NCBI GenBank assembly: GCA_008921705.1
Contig: VFFE01007215.1
Coordinates: forward strand, 3,018,779 to 3,082,778
Source: Burhinus oedicnemus
Lineage: Eukaryota > Chordata > Aves > Charadriiformes > Burhinidae
Length of the DNA stretch: 64,000 bases
Direction: 5' to 3'
The notes under the pieces are model-generated. The model did no database searches and was not told where the DNA came from. It saw nothing but the letters and a program-made list of their open reading frames with translations. A program made the position numbers and the translations under genes. Positions 1 through 12,900 of the stretch are shown piece by piece (positions within the stretch are counted from its first letter, which is position 1; every line of letters begins with the position of its first letter).

Positions 1-2195
1 CCTCAGGACATCTCTATGTTCCTACAGTAACAACAAGATGTCACTGCTCTCATTCACTCCCTTTCTCGCCATGAGGTTCAGACCATAGATGTTCTCTTCT
101 CTGTTACGCAAAACTAGTACAAAAGCCTATCCCTGAAGGCTGAGAGTTTCCAACTACCAGTGTTAAAACTACATAAGGTGAGTGGCATGGTAGCTTGCAA
201 AACTATCCCTGACTCTTGGGCCAGGCTCCATCTGTGAGCTGTGAAATGATAGCTCCAAGGATGACCAAGGGACAGGGAAAAGCAAGGTTGCCTTGTAAGA
301 AATCTGGATCTGCCTTATGACAATCCACTTGGAAAGCAAGCAGCAGCAGAGGAGTTGCCAATTTTCCTCTTAATTTTTTTGCTTTTGAAATTAATTCAGC
401 ATCTTTGGGACTGTGAGAGCAAGGGTGAGTACGGTCATCTTTCCAGAAAGTGCAAAGAGTGTACGGGTGACTGTTTTGACAGGGCGTTACCTATCCTTCT
501 AACAAACTGGAAAAGAAGATTGCATATAATTATCTGAATGTCATCATACTTAGGAAAATTTCTGGCGTCTTTTCACTCAAAATGTTTGCTTCAGCCCGAC
601 CTCCATCAATGATTAGAAAACATTTTGTGATGCCAACAGATTGTTTGTGGGAAGTTTTTAAAGAAAAATATAATTGATGTAAAAAAAAAAATCCCTTTTA
701 ATCAGTTCCTCATGCCAAAGATTAGCAGTGATCTTGACGTGTGCAACATAATCAGTCATAATCAAATCCTAGCTGGAGTAGTACCTCAGATGTTGTTAAT
801 TGTATTCCTATTGGCCTAAATTTGATTTACCCATTAAGTGCTGATAGAGGAAGCAGAAACTTGTTCAATATATTGTATGTTTGCTTTCAGCAGCCTAATC
901 AAATGGTTGGAAATACATAGCAATGGAGCACACACAGTATCAGCTTGGAAATGTCCATAGGAGTTAAATTTCTTGCTGCATTGTCCCTCATGGAGCGTTT
1001 GTCTGATCCTCCCTGCCCCGGAGCTTAAAGACTTCAGAATGTAACTGAAAATATACCATCTCTACCACATATTCAAACTACCCTTCCAGGATTTAATTGT
1101 GAATTATGGAAATCCATACATCATTCTTGTAGTACTTCATCAAGTTCTAAAGGCTTTTGCCTAAAAAGGTACAGACTCCCTGATGTTTCTTTTGGCTTTT
1201 CCACTGCCCTGAGATTTAGGTGGTCTGCTAGCATGTGCGGTTCAGCATTGTTTCAACTAGAGGATTTAACATCACTTTTTGGACTGAAAATATGTCTTTC
1301 CTGCAACCTTCATCAAACACGCAGGGTTCTCAGCCCTCTCTTAGAACTCCCACTCCGGCTGGGAAATATTTTTGCTGAAGTTCACAGATATTCCTTACTC
1401 TCCTCACTCCAGTTCACAACACTTCTTTCCCTGTTTTGTCCTATACTCCACTTCTTGCTCCTTCTCCATTTTCCACCCTTTCTGCAATGTTCTGTCAATG
1501 CTACTTGCCCAAGAATTATGAAATAATGTAGAGAAAAAAAAAAAAGTGGCACTTTTTTTTTTTTAAGAAGGAAGTAAAATTGGCAAAAATACTTTTTGAA
1601 AAGGTAGTGTAGGTAGGGGAGTTGCAATCACTGCAAATGCACACTTTTCAACATTTGAGGTTTACACACTTTAACACAGTGTAAGTTCATGATCATACAA
1701 CTGCTCACCATACACAATTGTTGTACCTGGTTTTAAAGTAGCATTTCTTCCTCCTTCTGTTCAAAAGAAGCCCACTGAAAATGGCCATAGTTTTTCAGGG
1801 AGGGAAGTTTCAATGTTTGTGCTTCTCCTCCACAGTTGGGCTTTAGACCAGTGCATGACTGAGACCTCTGCATCCTGCTGGAGTAGAAATAGAATACAAA
1901 TAATGACAAGACCATGTGTAGTCTCAAAAAAGTCCCTTCACCCAGTGTACGTGAACTTACCAGCTGCTTAGGGAAACATAACATAGCTGGGGTTTCTTCA
2001 AGGAGGAAAGTTTGCTACCAACCCCTTTTTCTCATAGGCTAAAAATGCTCATAAACTCGGTGAAGATTATATGATAACAAAGACAAAACTGTCACAGTAC
2101 AGAATTGTAAACTTTGCTTCCACATGCTGTTTTCCCATGTTTTAACCCAAATCCAAACAATAGGGCCACTGTGCACTGTGCACCTCTATTGTCAT
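1..2195. other. unassigned AT-rich DNA
   Basis: I see no gene or recognisable repeat here. Small frames at 355-537 and 1233-1526 have no splice context and look like chance. A splice-like donor (AAG then gtgagt) sits at 175-183. It is preceded by about 20 open codons after a weak acceptor near 114, which is too little to call an exon. Confidence 0.5.
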
Positions 2196-2284
2196 ATCAC
2201 AGAATCATAGAATGGTTAGAGTTGGAAGGGACCTTAAAGATCATCTAGTTCCAACCCCCCTGCCATGGGCAGGGACACCTTCCA

Positions 2285-2852
2285 CTAGACCAGGTTGCTC
2301 AAAGCCCCATTGAACCTGGCCTTGAACACCTCCAGGAATGGGGCATCCACAACTACTCTGGGCAACCTGTTCCAGTGTCTCACCACCCTCACAGTAAAGA
2401 ATTTCTTCCTAAGATCTAATCTAAATCTGCCCTCTTTCAGTTTGAAGCCGTTACCCCTCGTCCTATCACTACGCTCCCTGATAAAGACTCCCTCCCCATC
2501 TTTCCTGGGGGCCCTCTTTAGGGACTTCAAGGCCAAGGTCTCCCTGGAGACTTCTCTTCTCTAGGCTGAACAACTCCAACTCTCTCAGTCTGTCCTCATA
2601 GCAGAGGTGCTTCAGCCCGCTGACCATCTTCATGGCCCTCCTCTGGACTCGCTCCAACAGGTCCATGTCTTCCTTATGTTGGGGGCCCCCGTAGTGCTCC
2701 AGGTGGGGTCTTAGCAGAGCAGAGTAGAGGGGTAGAACCATCTCCCTCAATCTGCTGGCCATGCTTCTTTTGATGCAGCCCAGGATATGGTTGGCTTTCT
2801 GGGCTGCAAGTACACACTGCTGGCTCATGTTGAGCTTGTCATCAACCAACAC
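2285..2852 (-). pseudogene. CR1 ORF2 C-terminal remnant, frameshifted
   Basis: Two overlapping minus frames continue the CR1 ORF2 protein. The first (2469-2852) holds '[19 protein letters not shown]' and '[20 protein letters not shown]', both typical of the CR1 tail domain. The second (2285-2536) holds '[20 protein letters not shown]' and '[20 protein letters not shown]', the last conserved part of the protein before the 3' UTR. The change of frame between them is a disabling indel. Confidence 0.9.
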
Positions 2853-3403
2853 CCCAAGTCCTTCTCCTCAGGGCTGCTCTCAATCCATTCTCCACCCAGA
2901 CTGTATTTGTGCATGGGATTGGCCTGACCCAGGTGCAGTACCTTGCACTTGGCCTTGTTGAACTTCATGTGGTTTGCACGGGCCCACCTCTCAAGCCTGT
3001 CCAGGTCCCTCTGGATGGCATCCCTTCCCTCCTGCGTGTCTACCGCAGCACACAGCTTGGTGTCATCTGTAAACTTGCACTCAGTCCCACTGTCCATGTC
3101 ACCAACAAAGATGTTAAACAGCACCAGACCCAGTACCAACCCCTGAGGAACACCACTCATCACTAGTCCCCACTTGGACATCGAGCCGTTGACTGCAACT
3201 CTTTGGGTGCGGCCATCCAGCCAATTCCTTATCCACCAAGCGGTCCATCTGTCAAATCCACGTCTCTCCAATTTAGAGACAAGGATGTCGTGTGGGACAG
3301 TGTCAAATGCTTTGCACAAGTCCAGGTAGATGATGTCTGTTGCTCTTCCCTTCCCCACAAACTCTGTAATACTGTCACTGGTAAGAAATACCACCTGCTT
3401 CAT
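2825..3403 (-). pseudogene. CR1 ORF2 reverse transcriptase remnant
   Basis: This 192-codon frame carries the middle of a LINE reverse transcriptase. '[20 protein letters not shown]' is the conserved D-x-x-KAFD block. '[17 protein letters not shown]' is the GVPQGS/LGPxLF block. '[14 protein letters not shown]' is the metal-binding box, which is FADDTKL in working CR1 copies, so the first Ala is Thr here but both Asp remain. After that comes '[18 protein letters not shown]', the usual region after the catalytic box. The frame then breaks and continues in another frame from about 2852 downward. It starts inside the domain because the element is truncated. It is not expected to be expressed as a working enzyme. 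Confidence 0.93.
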
Positions 3404-3408
3404 GAGAT

Positions 3409-6400
3409 TAGTGGGTAACTAATAACAATCTCATTTTGATCAGCTTTACAAAAGGAAAAACCCATTGCTCCGGGCAGATGTTAATATCTTTTAATGTTAA
3501 GGAGGTATCACTTCACCATTTCTTCCAGCCTATCAAAAGTATTTTGGTCCTGTTTTCCACAGCTGTGATACACGTTTTGTATTTCTCTGAAGTTAGAAAA
3601 GTTCAATTTTTCTATATGTTTGAAAAGATATAAATACTATCAGTATTTTAGTTTGTGAAAACTAAAGCAGCAATGTCTTGCATCGTGCCTCTTACTACTG
3701 CACTTCCTGTATAAGAACTAGGACAGAACATAAGGAGACACGTATGAGTCAGACCAAAGGTCCATATAGCCAGTGTCCTCCAACAGCGGTCAATGCAGAT
3801 AAATAGAGAAAACTATAAAAGCAGAGGAAGAAAATAGAGGTATTTTCCCAGAAAAATCTGCCTCCCTATGACAGTTTGTGGTCAGGCACCACTTAAGTAA
3901 AAAATGCTATCTGTGCATATCATCTGCACTAATGCAGAAAATATCTGAGTTGGGAAGGGAAAATTTTTGTTAAATTTAGTTGTCTACCTCTCTCAAAAAT
4001 AGTTTGTGAAATGAAGACCTCGGTACTACTACCTATAGTAGCAATTACACTGGGCAATTACACTGTGTGTCATGACAAAGACCATTCTAAGCAGTGGTTA
4101 ACAAAATCAAGAACACATTTTTCTCAGCTTGTTTTTGTGAACATCCTTTTTTTTTTTTTCTTTTAGATATAATTTTAAACATCATCTTGCAGAAGAGAAG
4201 AGGAATCAGCAGAAAAATATTTGCAATACATATCCTTTGTTTTCAAAAAAAGCCTCTATATAGACATCATTTGGAAGCATGGTTGGTCTCAATTTTGCTC
4301 TTGAAACATGGTTCAGGTCTGTTTGCCAAGCCATTCATTCCTGTCACATATTGTACTGATTCTGCAGCCAGGTAAATGGCTTCTGAGTACTGCTTTCAGT
4401 TTACTGTTATTGTGCCAGTGTACAACAACAACATCCAGGTAAGTGTAGCTTAGCACAGTTCATTCTGGCTTAGCAAACAACCATTGTCTCTTTGGTGGTT
4501 TACAATAACAGTTACCTGCAAAACTTGAAGGCTCTCATGTCAGATGTTTTCCTTTCATGTTGCAAGTCTACAAAGTCTTTAAGATTGGTGGCACCACAAA
4601 TGGACCTAAAGCCTTCTGTGAGAACATGCCAGAATGCCCAAGAATTTCTTGGATTATTTCCATACTTAGGGATTTATTTATTTTTTGTGCTGCATGAACC
4701 TAGTCATGTCTAGTAGAGAAATGGTAGTGCACAGTAGAGAAATAATAATGTTAGTCTTAAATTTACACCATCTACACTAAGCTGTAAGTTGCTGCTGCCA
4801 CAGCATATGATGCTTTTTATCCACATAGATCAAAGAACTCCTCAGTTACCCTGCTCAGTCCTCCATTCCCAAACACAGTAAGCTGTAATGAAACACAGTT
4901 TTAAGATCTCCAGACCTTGGAAAAGAAAGTCCCTGCCTATCTGTTCGTATTTCTTCTTGGTGCAATCACATTTCCTTGGCACTGAAACATTACTGGTGTG
5001 CTACAAGAAAGAGGCTGAATTACCATTTGAGGTACTGTTCTGGTTGGCAAGCTACCATTAGATCTTCGTCTTTCCTCTCCAGCTCTTTACTCTGCTACCA
5101 GCCAATCATGGGAGATCTACCACAGCCAGCGTTAGCCATAGGTCAGTTATGTGGTCTACGGAACAGTAGGCAATGTGACTGTATACACAGGTACAAGTGG
5201 AAATAAAAAACAAACACAAGAATCCCATCATTTTGCTGTGTGTGCCTACATATAACTTTAGGAAAAGTCAGTACATGCTGTTTGGTTCATCATGGAAAGC
5301 ATGAGTCATGAATTCTTGAGTCATCCACCAAGGAAATGGGATATCATAATTATCTTAATTACTTCATCCCTTTCTTCTGCTACCACGTTCTACCCTATCG
5401 ACCTCCTCTCTCAGTTTCACAGCCCCACTATGAGGACAGCCATGTACTGTCCAAAAAGTTAAGAAAGACTTACTGTCTGTACTTTGTAACTTTATTTTTG
5501 TCTCCTGTTTGTTATTACCGGACACATTTTGTAGACTTTAAAGTGAACCTGACAAACGGGTTTCCTGTCAGTATACCAGAAGTGGGTTTTGTGCTGAATG
5601 TTACACTAATGTGAAATTTTCTAAGTTAGGAAGGACTGTGTTTTTTCACTCAGGAACACAAATAGAAGACGGAAAATGGGGAGAAAAATTAAAAGAAATC
5701 CTTTAAAAATGTTTCTTTTGTAGAGATCAATGAATCTTAGACTGAAGGAAACAGATTGAAAGTTCAATTATCCCTTAGTGAACTAAGATCAGATATTCAA
5801 AAGGGTTTGGGGAGATTGAGTCAAGATACTCATCCTCTTTATTCAGTCTCTGGAAAGAGACAGATGCATTTGCAGGTATTTAGAGGACCCACACAGCCTC
5901 CTTTCAGTGCCCCCCAGCATTCCTTGTTCAGGAAGCCAGGCTGCTTCCAGACAGGGTCTACCTCTTCCAGAAGAAAATGGTGGGTACTTCTGACCACCTG
6001 GCATCCAGCTGCCCAGCTACACCTGCTCCAAGCTAATGGAGCAGGGTCTCAGCTTCGATGCATTGAATCTCACTTCAGTGGTGCCCGAAAAGCAACCAAC
6101 AGAAATTTCAAACATACTGAAACAGGTCAAATGCTTAAGTATTTCTGAAAACCCAAGGAAAAGTTTGGTTACACAACATCTTCTGAAATCTAGCCGCTGG
6201 TGGTGGTGGCATGCAATCTTGGGTGAGATTTTTCCAGCAGCTCTTCAGGATCAGACACTTCCTACACTTTGTCAAGTCTGGCTTTTAGACATTCCTAAAA
6301 TGCAGGGGGATCATGCAAAAATCTGTGCAATGAGGAACTTGCCATGTGGTGAAAGGAACTCAAACTAGGTTCCTCCCTGAATAAAAACAGATGGAAAAAC

Positions 6401-7669
6401 ATAGACAGACCACATCAGTGCTCCATGACCTACATCAAGCCTCCCTCCAAAACATCTCCTAAACCATTCAAGAACCACATCAGAATAAACTTCCTATTGG
6501 TGAGATCTGTCAGACCGAGAGCTTACGAGCATTGGGGCATGACCCACAAGTGGGTCACCAGAGGACACCTACTGGGCTTCATCCCATCAACTGAAAGGGC
6601 ATTAAATCCCTGTGGTTGCTAAAACCAAGCTGGAATTTTAAGCCTGAATAGAAGGAACAATTCTCTCCCTCACCCACACCTTCCCTTCCTGCTCCAGCTG
6701 CCCTTGCCCGGATTTCCATCCTCGCTTGCCCACCACAAACTAGATTTTCTGCTCTTCAGTTGCCCTCTCACCTTCCCATTGTTCCTGGCCAGCACTGAAA
6801 AAATGCCCATATTATCCTGCTGTACTGTGTCAAAGTAATTTTGTCCAGGCACTGAGGAATACAGAAATAGCCCTATTCCACCTCTACGGTGTCTTATTTT
6901 GTTAAGCAAGCAGCCTCCAGGGCTCCTCACCTTGTAAACTCAGGCATAGCAGTTTCCCAGGGTCTTAGCTCATATTTAAGCCTACCAAGCCCACTCTGTT
7001 GCACGATTATGTTTCCCCATATTAATGGTCAACTCCTCATGAAGTAGAACAATTTTTATATTTGATATGACATTTATAATGCTTCTATTTTTGTTAAATG
7101 GGAGGAGGAGGAAAACAAATGTAGTCACACGTGTAGCAAGAGCTTTCCAGCTACTCTTAAGAGTATAAATAAACAATTTAATGGAAAAACTAAGAGTGTC
7201 GTTAGGCCACCAATAAAACTGAGAAGTCTGGCATTAGAGAAGCCTTGTAGTATTTTAACAAGTAGAGCTGGCATTTCTCTAAGTGATAATGGGCTATCAT
7301 GGCAGCTACATATGGGCTCTGTCAATGGAACAGAAGGAAGATTTGTCTTTCAGTCTTTTCTGTATAGGAATAAATCAAAATGCAGCCATTTCTACTTTGT
7401 AATAGTTGTTTTAATAAGTAACAACAAGAAACAACTATGCAGAGCATTGTGTCCCTGTGGCAAGCGCAATGCAAATAGAGAGTGAAAAGAGTGCTCCTGC
7501 TCCTGTTTAAGGAAATGGACAGACAATAGCACATGAGGAAACAAGAAGCCAATATTTGAAGCAGGGGTTTTAATACACTAACTGTGTTCCCAACACTTTT
7601 CGCTGAATATCATGGCAGAAATCCCAAGGCAAATCCTGCTGGATAGTGTGTATTACAACCGCTGGCACC
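3409..7669. other. unassigned DNA between CR1 and the solo LTR
   Basis: No gene is recognised. A strong acceptor-like tract (T-rich, then AG) at 4148-4166 opens a 205-base interval, 4167-4371, with one open frame and an AG-gtaaat donor. Its peptide resembles no family I know. A minus-strand interval at 6772-6851 has good splice sites and 26 open codons (see findings). The 130-codon plus frame at 5756-6148 looks like chance. Confidence 0.5.
7665..7669. repeat. left target-site duplication of the solo LTR
   Basis: GCACC directly precedes the TGTGATGG start of the LTR. The same five bases follow the LTR end at 8426-8430. A 5-bp duplication is typical of ERVL-type and some other vertebrate ERV integrases. 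Confidence 0.85.
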
Positions 7670-7902
7670 TGTGATGGTGTGTTCTACCCCAGGCACCAGC
7701 TGGATCTTTATCTCCCGTAACCCTGCCCAAGCAATAACCACCCATGGTGGTCATAATGGGTGCATGTAGTTGTGATGACGACATCCAGGCTCAGTGTAGT
7801 TTCGGGGAGACAGATAACAACACAATAGCCAAGGGCTAACTTGAGCAATACTAGTACTGTCGTCAATATGCAAATATGACTACAGGTCAATCATCTTACC
7901 CC

Positions 7903-7910
7903 CATAAATA
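7903..7910 (+). promoter_or_regulatory. TATA-like box of the LTR
   Basis: 'cataaata' sits 233 bases inside the LTR, where an LTR U3 promoter would be expected. Function is inferred from position only. Confidence 0.4.
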
Positions 7911-8369
7911 GTGAACTACCCAAAAGCCCTTTGAGCTCTCCTGAACGGCAGTGGGCTGCATGCCAGGATCTCCCCTTGAGCAGGGACGCCCTCAAGGTTA
8001 CTCCTCAAGGTTCAGAGATTCCTTACTGCAACAGATCTTCAGTAAGTGACTAACAGCATGCTGAACTCTGAAATCTTAGCTAAGTGATATAAAGGATTGA
8101 TTGTGCATATCTGTTCCTTTAGACATAAACCGTTCACCAAGTCTGGGACTAGGACTGGATCCAGCTGCACCTAGACTCCTCTCTGAGAAGGAGTTTAGAA
8201 AGCAAGAGGCTCCTTTCTGAAACCTTGACTCAACAGGACGGTCTCCCTGACAGCTCTGTCTGTTCCTGTCCTCTATCCAGTAAATAACAAAGTGTGCCTT
8301 GCCATCTAGAATCTTGTTAAAACACTGTTGCATTTCCCATCAAACTTTGTTAAATCCCTGTTTTAAATC

Positions 8370-8375
8370 AATAAA
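8370..8375 (+). terminator. polyadenylation signal AATAAA in the LTR
   Basis: AATAAA lies 50 bases before the CA end of the LTR, the usual position for the R-region polyadenylation signal. It supports the plus orientation. Confidence 0.6.
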
Positions 8376-8425
8376 TGTATTGCTGTTTCTGTCTACAAGT
8401 GAAGTGCATTGCTTCGTCCATGACA

Positions 8426-8430
8426 GCACC
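8426..8430. repeat. right target-site duplication of the solo LTR
   Basis: GCACC, identical to 7665-7669, follows the terminal CATGACA of the LTR. Confidence 0.85.
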
Positions 8431-9935
8431 CTATTAGATTCCAGTACAGCAGGGATGGGTAATGTTATTTGTGTTATAAGCACTGTTGTTAGGTACAGTT
8501 CCCTAAAGTGAGAATCATACTTAATGCTGTATTAATACTCCTCTTTTCTTTGCTAAAAAGCTTTAGACTCTAGTCTCAAGCATTTCATAGGTTTTATGGT
8601 GTTAAATTACTGCGACGTCCCTCAGCAGCTGAAGGACAGATAACGTTATCTTACAGATAACAAGCATGCATGTGGGTAATCCATTTAAGCTCTTTCCCGA
8701 ATTATCTTCCAGTAGTAAATGTGTTTAAATATTAATCACAATTTCTGTTGTGTTTTGCTTGGAAATCCATATTTTTCTTACCAGTAGTCAATAAAAGCTT
8801 TTCCGAATATTAAATAACTATGCTGAGGGGACTTTTAAAACATTAACTTAAAGGAATTCATAAGTATATACTGTGCAAGACTAAACTTCTCTGTTTCACT
8901 ACTGAGCTCTGGATGTCTACATTGACACCATATAACTGTGGCTCAACCCCCTCCTGCCCCTTGCCTGACATCTCTCATGCTATGTACACATGCTTGATGT
9001 GGTTTTTCTGGTGTTCACAAGATATTCATGAGGTCTTGACGTGTTTTCTTGTATCACTGATATGGTTTGCCTGAAATTTATATGAGTGTTTTCATTTGGT
9101 TTTTTTTCAGGGAGGGACTTGTTTTGAGTTCCTGTTGGCTGAATGGGTATATATTCATCATTGCTGGGAACAGCTCATGATTTCCTGGGGTACTGAGAAA
9201 AGCAAGAAGAGCAAATCCAAGTCTTGAAAACATTCTGTCTTTGGAGAATGACTTGGAAAAGACATGTGATGTTTAGATTATTTTATCTGAAAGGCTACAG
9301 CTTTCTCAGAAGAGCTCTAGAGCCATTCACAAACATAGTGACACATGCAACTCAATGCAATACAGATCTGTATGGCACTGACTTGCCATAGGGTAGACAG
9401 CTGGCTTGGTAATTTGCCAGGTGTACCACCATCTTCCTTTCATGGGAAGCATAAACAAAAAAATAAAAAAATTCAGAAGAACTCGTTTTATCACTACGTG
9501 GTAAACTGATTGCTGGTCTCCCATTTTAAGAATTCATGCTTTGTGGGGCCGGGCGAAATCAAAACCTCTGTTATATCATCTAATTCTCTAGAGCAAGGAA
9601 CAGGGGAAAATATCACATTCTCATGTTTTCTACATGATTTCATTAGGTACTGGAGCATATTCCTGCAATGTCTTTTAGCTGCCTCATTAGAGACTTTTCA
9701 TCTGCTCAGTATAACTACTGCAGATTAATTGGAGCTGGTTTAAAGTAAAACTACTGTTACATTATGCTCAGTTGGGCAGATTTTCATTGAAGCCCATTGA
9801 TGCTATTTATTTATCTTTAATACCCAGCTCTGGTTATTTTTGACATGAAGTATCCAGAAAGCAGGATTTAACCTGTAGAAGGTTTACTATGGTGCATTTA
9901 AACCCTAGAGGATGGCAGAACTACTATATTGCATT

Positions 9936-9972
9936 GTACCGTACCATACCGTACCATACCATACCATACCAT
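9936..9972. repeat. pentanucleotide microsatellite (TACCR)n
   Basis: About seven units of TACCG/TACCA in tandem, with the G-containing units at the left end and pure TACCA at the right. Confidence 0.85.
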
Positions 9973-12900
9973 CTCCTTCCACTCCCCAGGACAGGCCTTG
10001 TGCTCGGAAGTATCTCTGAGTTGGGGTAAAATTGAGAGGCCTGTTGTGCCTCTTAGAAACTGGATATAAATTAACCACAGATACTGATCTATTTTATACA
10101 TGGGATTGGGTCACCTTCCTTTGGTCTCAGTTTCAGCTTTCATACCCCATCTCCTCTTGAGCAGCATAACACAGAAGGAAGAGCCAAAGCTAGACACATA
10201 AGTATGATATACACGGTGTACTTTCAAAACTCTTTGGTGGAAAGCCTGCACTGGGTTGTTGAAAAGCATGATAGAAGGCTGTTACTCACTATATTCCAGC
10301 TGCTGTCATAAAAAAACTCATGCTGCTTTAAGTAAATGCTAGTAAAATATCACATTCCTTCCTTTAGCAATAAATTAAACAGTGTTGTGGAAATATTACA
10401 GAGTTAATAATATTTGGGAAGATCTGGTTTTTCATAAAGCAGCTGGACCTACAAGTTTTGCAATTTACAGCACCATCTTGACATTTTTTGAAATAGAGCA
10501 CAGGGGGTTAATACCCACTTGGCTGGTTTCATCCTTGCCCACTTCTTGCTGCAGAAGCCTACTGGATGAATAATTTCAAAAGGAGAGAAATAGAAAGTAT
10601 AGAGGTAATACGGTTGATAGAAGTAGAATTGAATATCCAGGAGATCAGTGATCTAATGCATATTCATAGAAAGAGGGTGCCTCCATATTTTTCAGATATC
10701 TGCACTAGCTTCTGTGTTGATCTTGTGCTGTGGAATTAGCTATTCCAAATGCATTAAATCCTGTTTTCTGCTCCCTTTGAAGTTGTGGTACGACTTCTAG
10801 GGGAAAAGGAAAAGGCTGGTAGAGCTTTTTTAAGGCTTACTGCAGGATCTGTAAAATTAGTCATTATCAAGATTAATAATTACATTTGCAAGTACAAACA
10901 CATAAAAAAGGACTGGGGTCTATTGCAGAGTTAACGCTCACTAAAATATTAGGTTAGGTACAGCACTGATCTCCTATAGGTGTAGAGGCTAGGACAGCAA
11001 ACAGCTTAAGCAAAGATCTATTAATTCAGAGTCCATCTTCCTGAAAAAACAAGAGATCGGGCCAAATTGAAATTGATGCCCAGTGACTTCAACAATTAGA
11101 TCATAGTCTCATGATACAAGGCACATCATATAGTAAACTGAGCCAGGGCCAAGAATAATGAACAATCTCATTAACTGAGATTCTGCAAGTTTCTAAATTT
11201 TACTAAATCATTTTAATGTTGCCGCTCACCACTAAGTGGCAAAAATAATATAGTGAAAGCACTCTGTATTTGCAGTACTAGACATACCTAACATACTCCC
11301 TATGCCTCCACAGAACTTATAAAAATACAAGCAAATATTTGTAAATCAGACCCAATTAATTTATTCTTAATCCTTTCCAATATTTTTTCAATAATAATAC
11401 TGGTGCTTTCCCTGGAAATTTTCTATCACACACAGACCATAATTATTTATAAAGCTATAGGAATGTACATGCAAACATGTTTTGCAAATGTGTAGAAAGT
11501 GTGGGCAAGGTTATAATTTAACTTGGACTAAATGGAACAAATTCTAATCCTGCAGAATACTTAAGCTAACGCATTATTCTATGTAACAAGCAATTTTGGT
11601 GTGCCACAATTCTTCAGTGAATGACAGTTTCAGAATTTCGGAGCAACAGACTTACAGAGTTCAAAACATAACCATAGTAGGAAGTCTGTGGCTATGTCAA
11701 AAAACCTTTTCACACTGCTTATCTCTATCTGCTGCTCACATTTGCTTTGCTGGTACCCTTCTAGTCTGATCCATGTAAGAGTGGACCCACCAAGGAGAAA
11801 TTTCACACACAGCTGAAGAATGGTTTTTACAGGAAGGAGGAGCACGGAATTTAACCAAAAAAGGAGTATATCATTCCCGTGCTGATAAGCAAGGTGAGAG
11901 CAAATTTATGTAAATACTGTCCAAGTTACAAAAGTTTATCATTTCTGTCTCTGGAAGCTACATGAAGAATGAGCAGTAGACTGAATCATGACCTATCTCA
12001 GCATAGACCACTTGGTGGTATTCTGACACTAGTGAGCGCTGAGACTTTCTGCCTTATATCCATTTCTCCCTTTCATTGTCTCTCTTTCTCTTTCAAATAT
12101 CTAAGCAATAAAAAAATCTACCACCCTGAGAGACAAAAGAAAAGTTGTGCAGGGGCAGATAATCAAGGTAAACTGGGTTCCTAAAATGTTGAAGGCAGAC
12201 TTAGTTTCAGTTCTGAGCTCTGTGGTCCTTCATGTCTTCCTCAGAGCTGTCTGCAAGGGAGTCATGGCTGTCCTTGTTCAGTTTAAGCAGGTGACATTTA
12301 CATCACAACAACATATATTGCTGTAAAGGACATTATGGTGCATAGGGGGACTCTCACCTGTACAGAACTTGCAAGTATTAAACTTTGCAGTCCTTCACTT
12401 CATTCTGCAAATGGTTTTCAGCTTAATCTGATTGTTTTGTCACGTTGTTGTAAACCTCCATCTGTCCAGCCAGCCACTCAACCAGCCAGGCCTGTGGCTC
12501 AGTTTCATCCCTCTGGCTTCCAGCACCCGACTGGGGCTTCTTGGCTGGCAGCATGGTTGCCCCTGTTTACATCTACAGAGGATGAAAGAAGGCGGCTCGA
12601 GAAAGTGACTCAGGCCATCCGGGAACCATCTTCTGGATAAGCCCATCTGTCTTCACTCACTGCCAGATAACCGTGCTCTTGACATAATCCCCACAGGCAG
12701 GTGACAAGAACTTGTCGGAGACTCAGATCTCTGCTTAAAATGTGTTTTCATAAAAACTAAGAAAACCTGGAAAAGTTTGTATTTGTCTTCTCCTTCTATA
12801 ATTTACCTTCTTGAGTCAATGCACATTTTGGGATAGAATGGCATATTTTCAACACAAAGCTCTATGCAATCTCAGTATCAAAGTGGAAGCAAAGTTCTCA

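Larger units (their letters stand above)
2196..3408 (-). mobile_element. 5'-truncated CR1 LINE retrotransposon
   Basis: On the plus strand the copy opens with 'atcacagaatcatagaatgg', the reverse complement of the CR1 3' end (8-bp tail units), followed by 'ttggaagggaccttaaagatcatc'. Reading on the minus strand from about 3403, the 3' half of ORF2 can be followed to about 2285, split over three frames (2825-3403, 2469-2852, 2285-2536) by frameshifts. CR1 elements copy themselves by target-primed reverse transcription and are usually cut short at the 5' end. At about 1.2 kb this copy has lost ORF1, the endonuclease and the N-terminal part of the reverse transcriptase. It is dead. The frameshifts and a changed catalytic box indicate an old but still easily aligned copy. 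The exact 5' truncation point is uncertain by about 20 bases. Confidence 0.95.
7670..8425 (+). mobile_element. solo LTR of an endogenous retrovirus (ERVL-like)
   Basis: The 756-bp block begins TGTGATGG and ends CCATGACA. The ends form an imperfect terminal inverted repeat with one mismatch in eight, and both keep the TG...CA rule. Perfect GCACC duplications flank it. Inside, a TATA-like 'cataaata' lies at 7903-7910 and an AATAAA polyadenylation signal at 8370-8375, about 50 bases before the end, which sets the orientation as plus. No second LTR and no gag/pol/env follow, so this is a solo LTR left by recombination between two LTRs. The class is inferred from the 5-bp duplication and the general look of the sequence, not from a library match. 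Confidence 0.88.

Noticed and set aside
2295..3418. Several plus-strand frames across the first CR1 (for example 2295-2564, 2909-3166).
   Set aside because: They are antisense shadows of the CR1 ORF2 remnant.
4167..4438. Two plus-strand exon-like intervals (4167-4371 and 4400-4438), the second reading 'FTVIVPVYNNNIQ'.
   Set aside because: The gap between them (28 bases) is too short for an intron. In the phase required by the first, the second gives a different, poly-Leu/Thr peptide. Neither matches a family.
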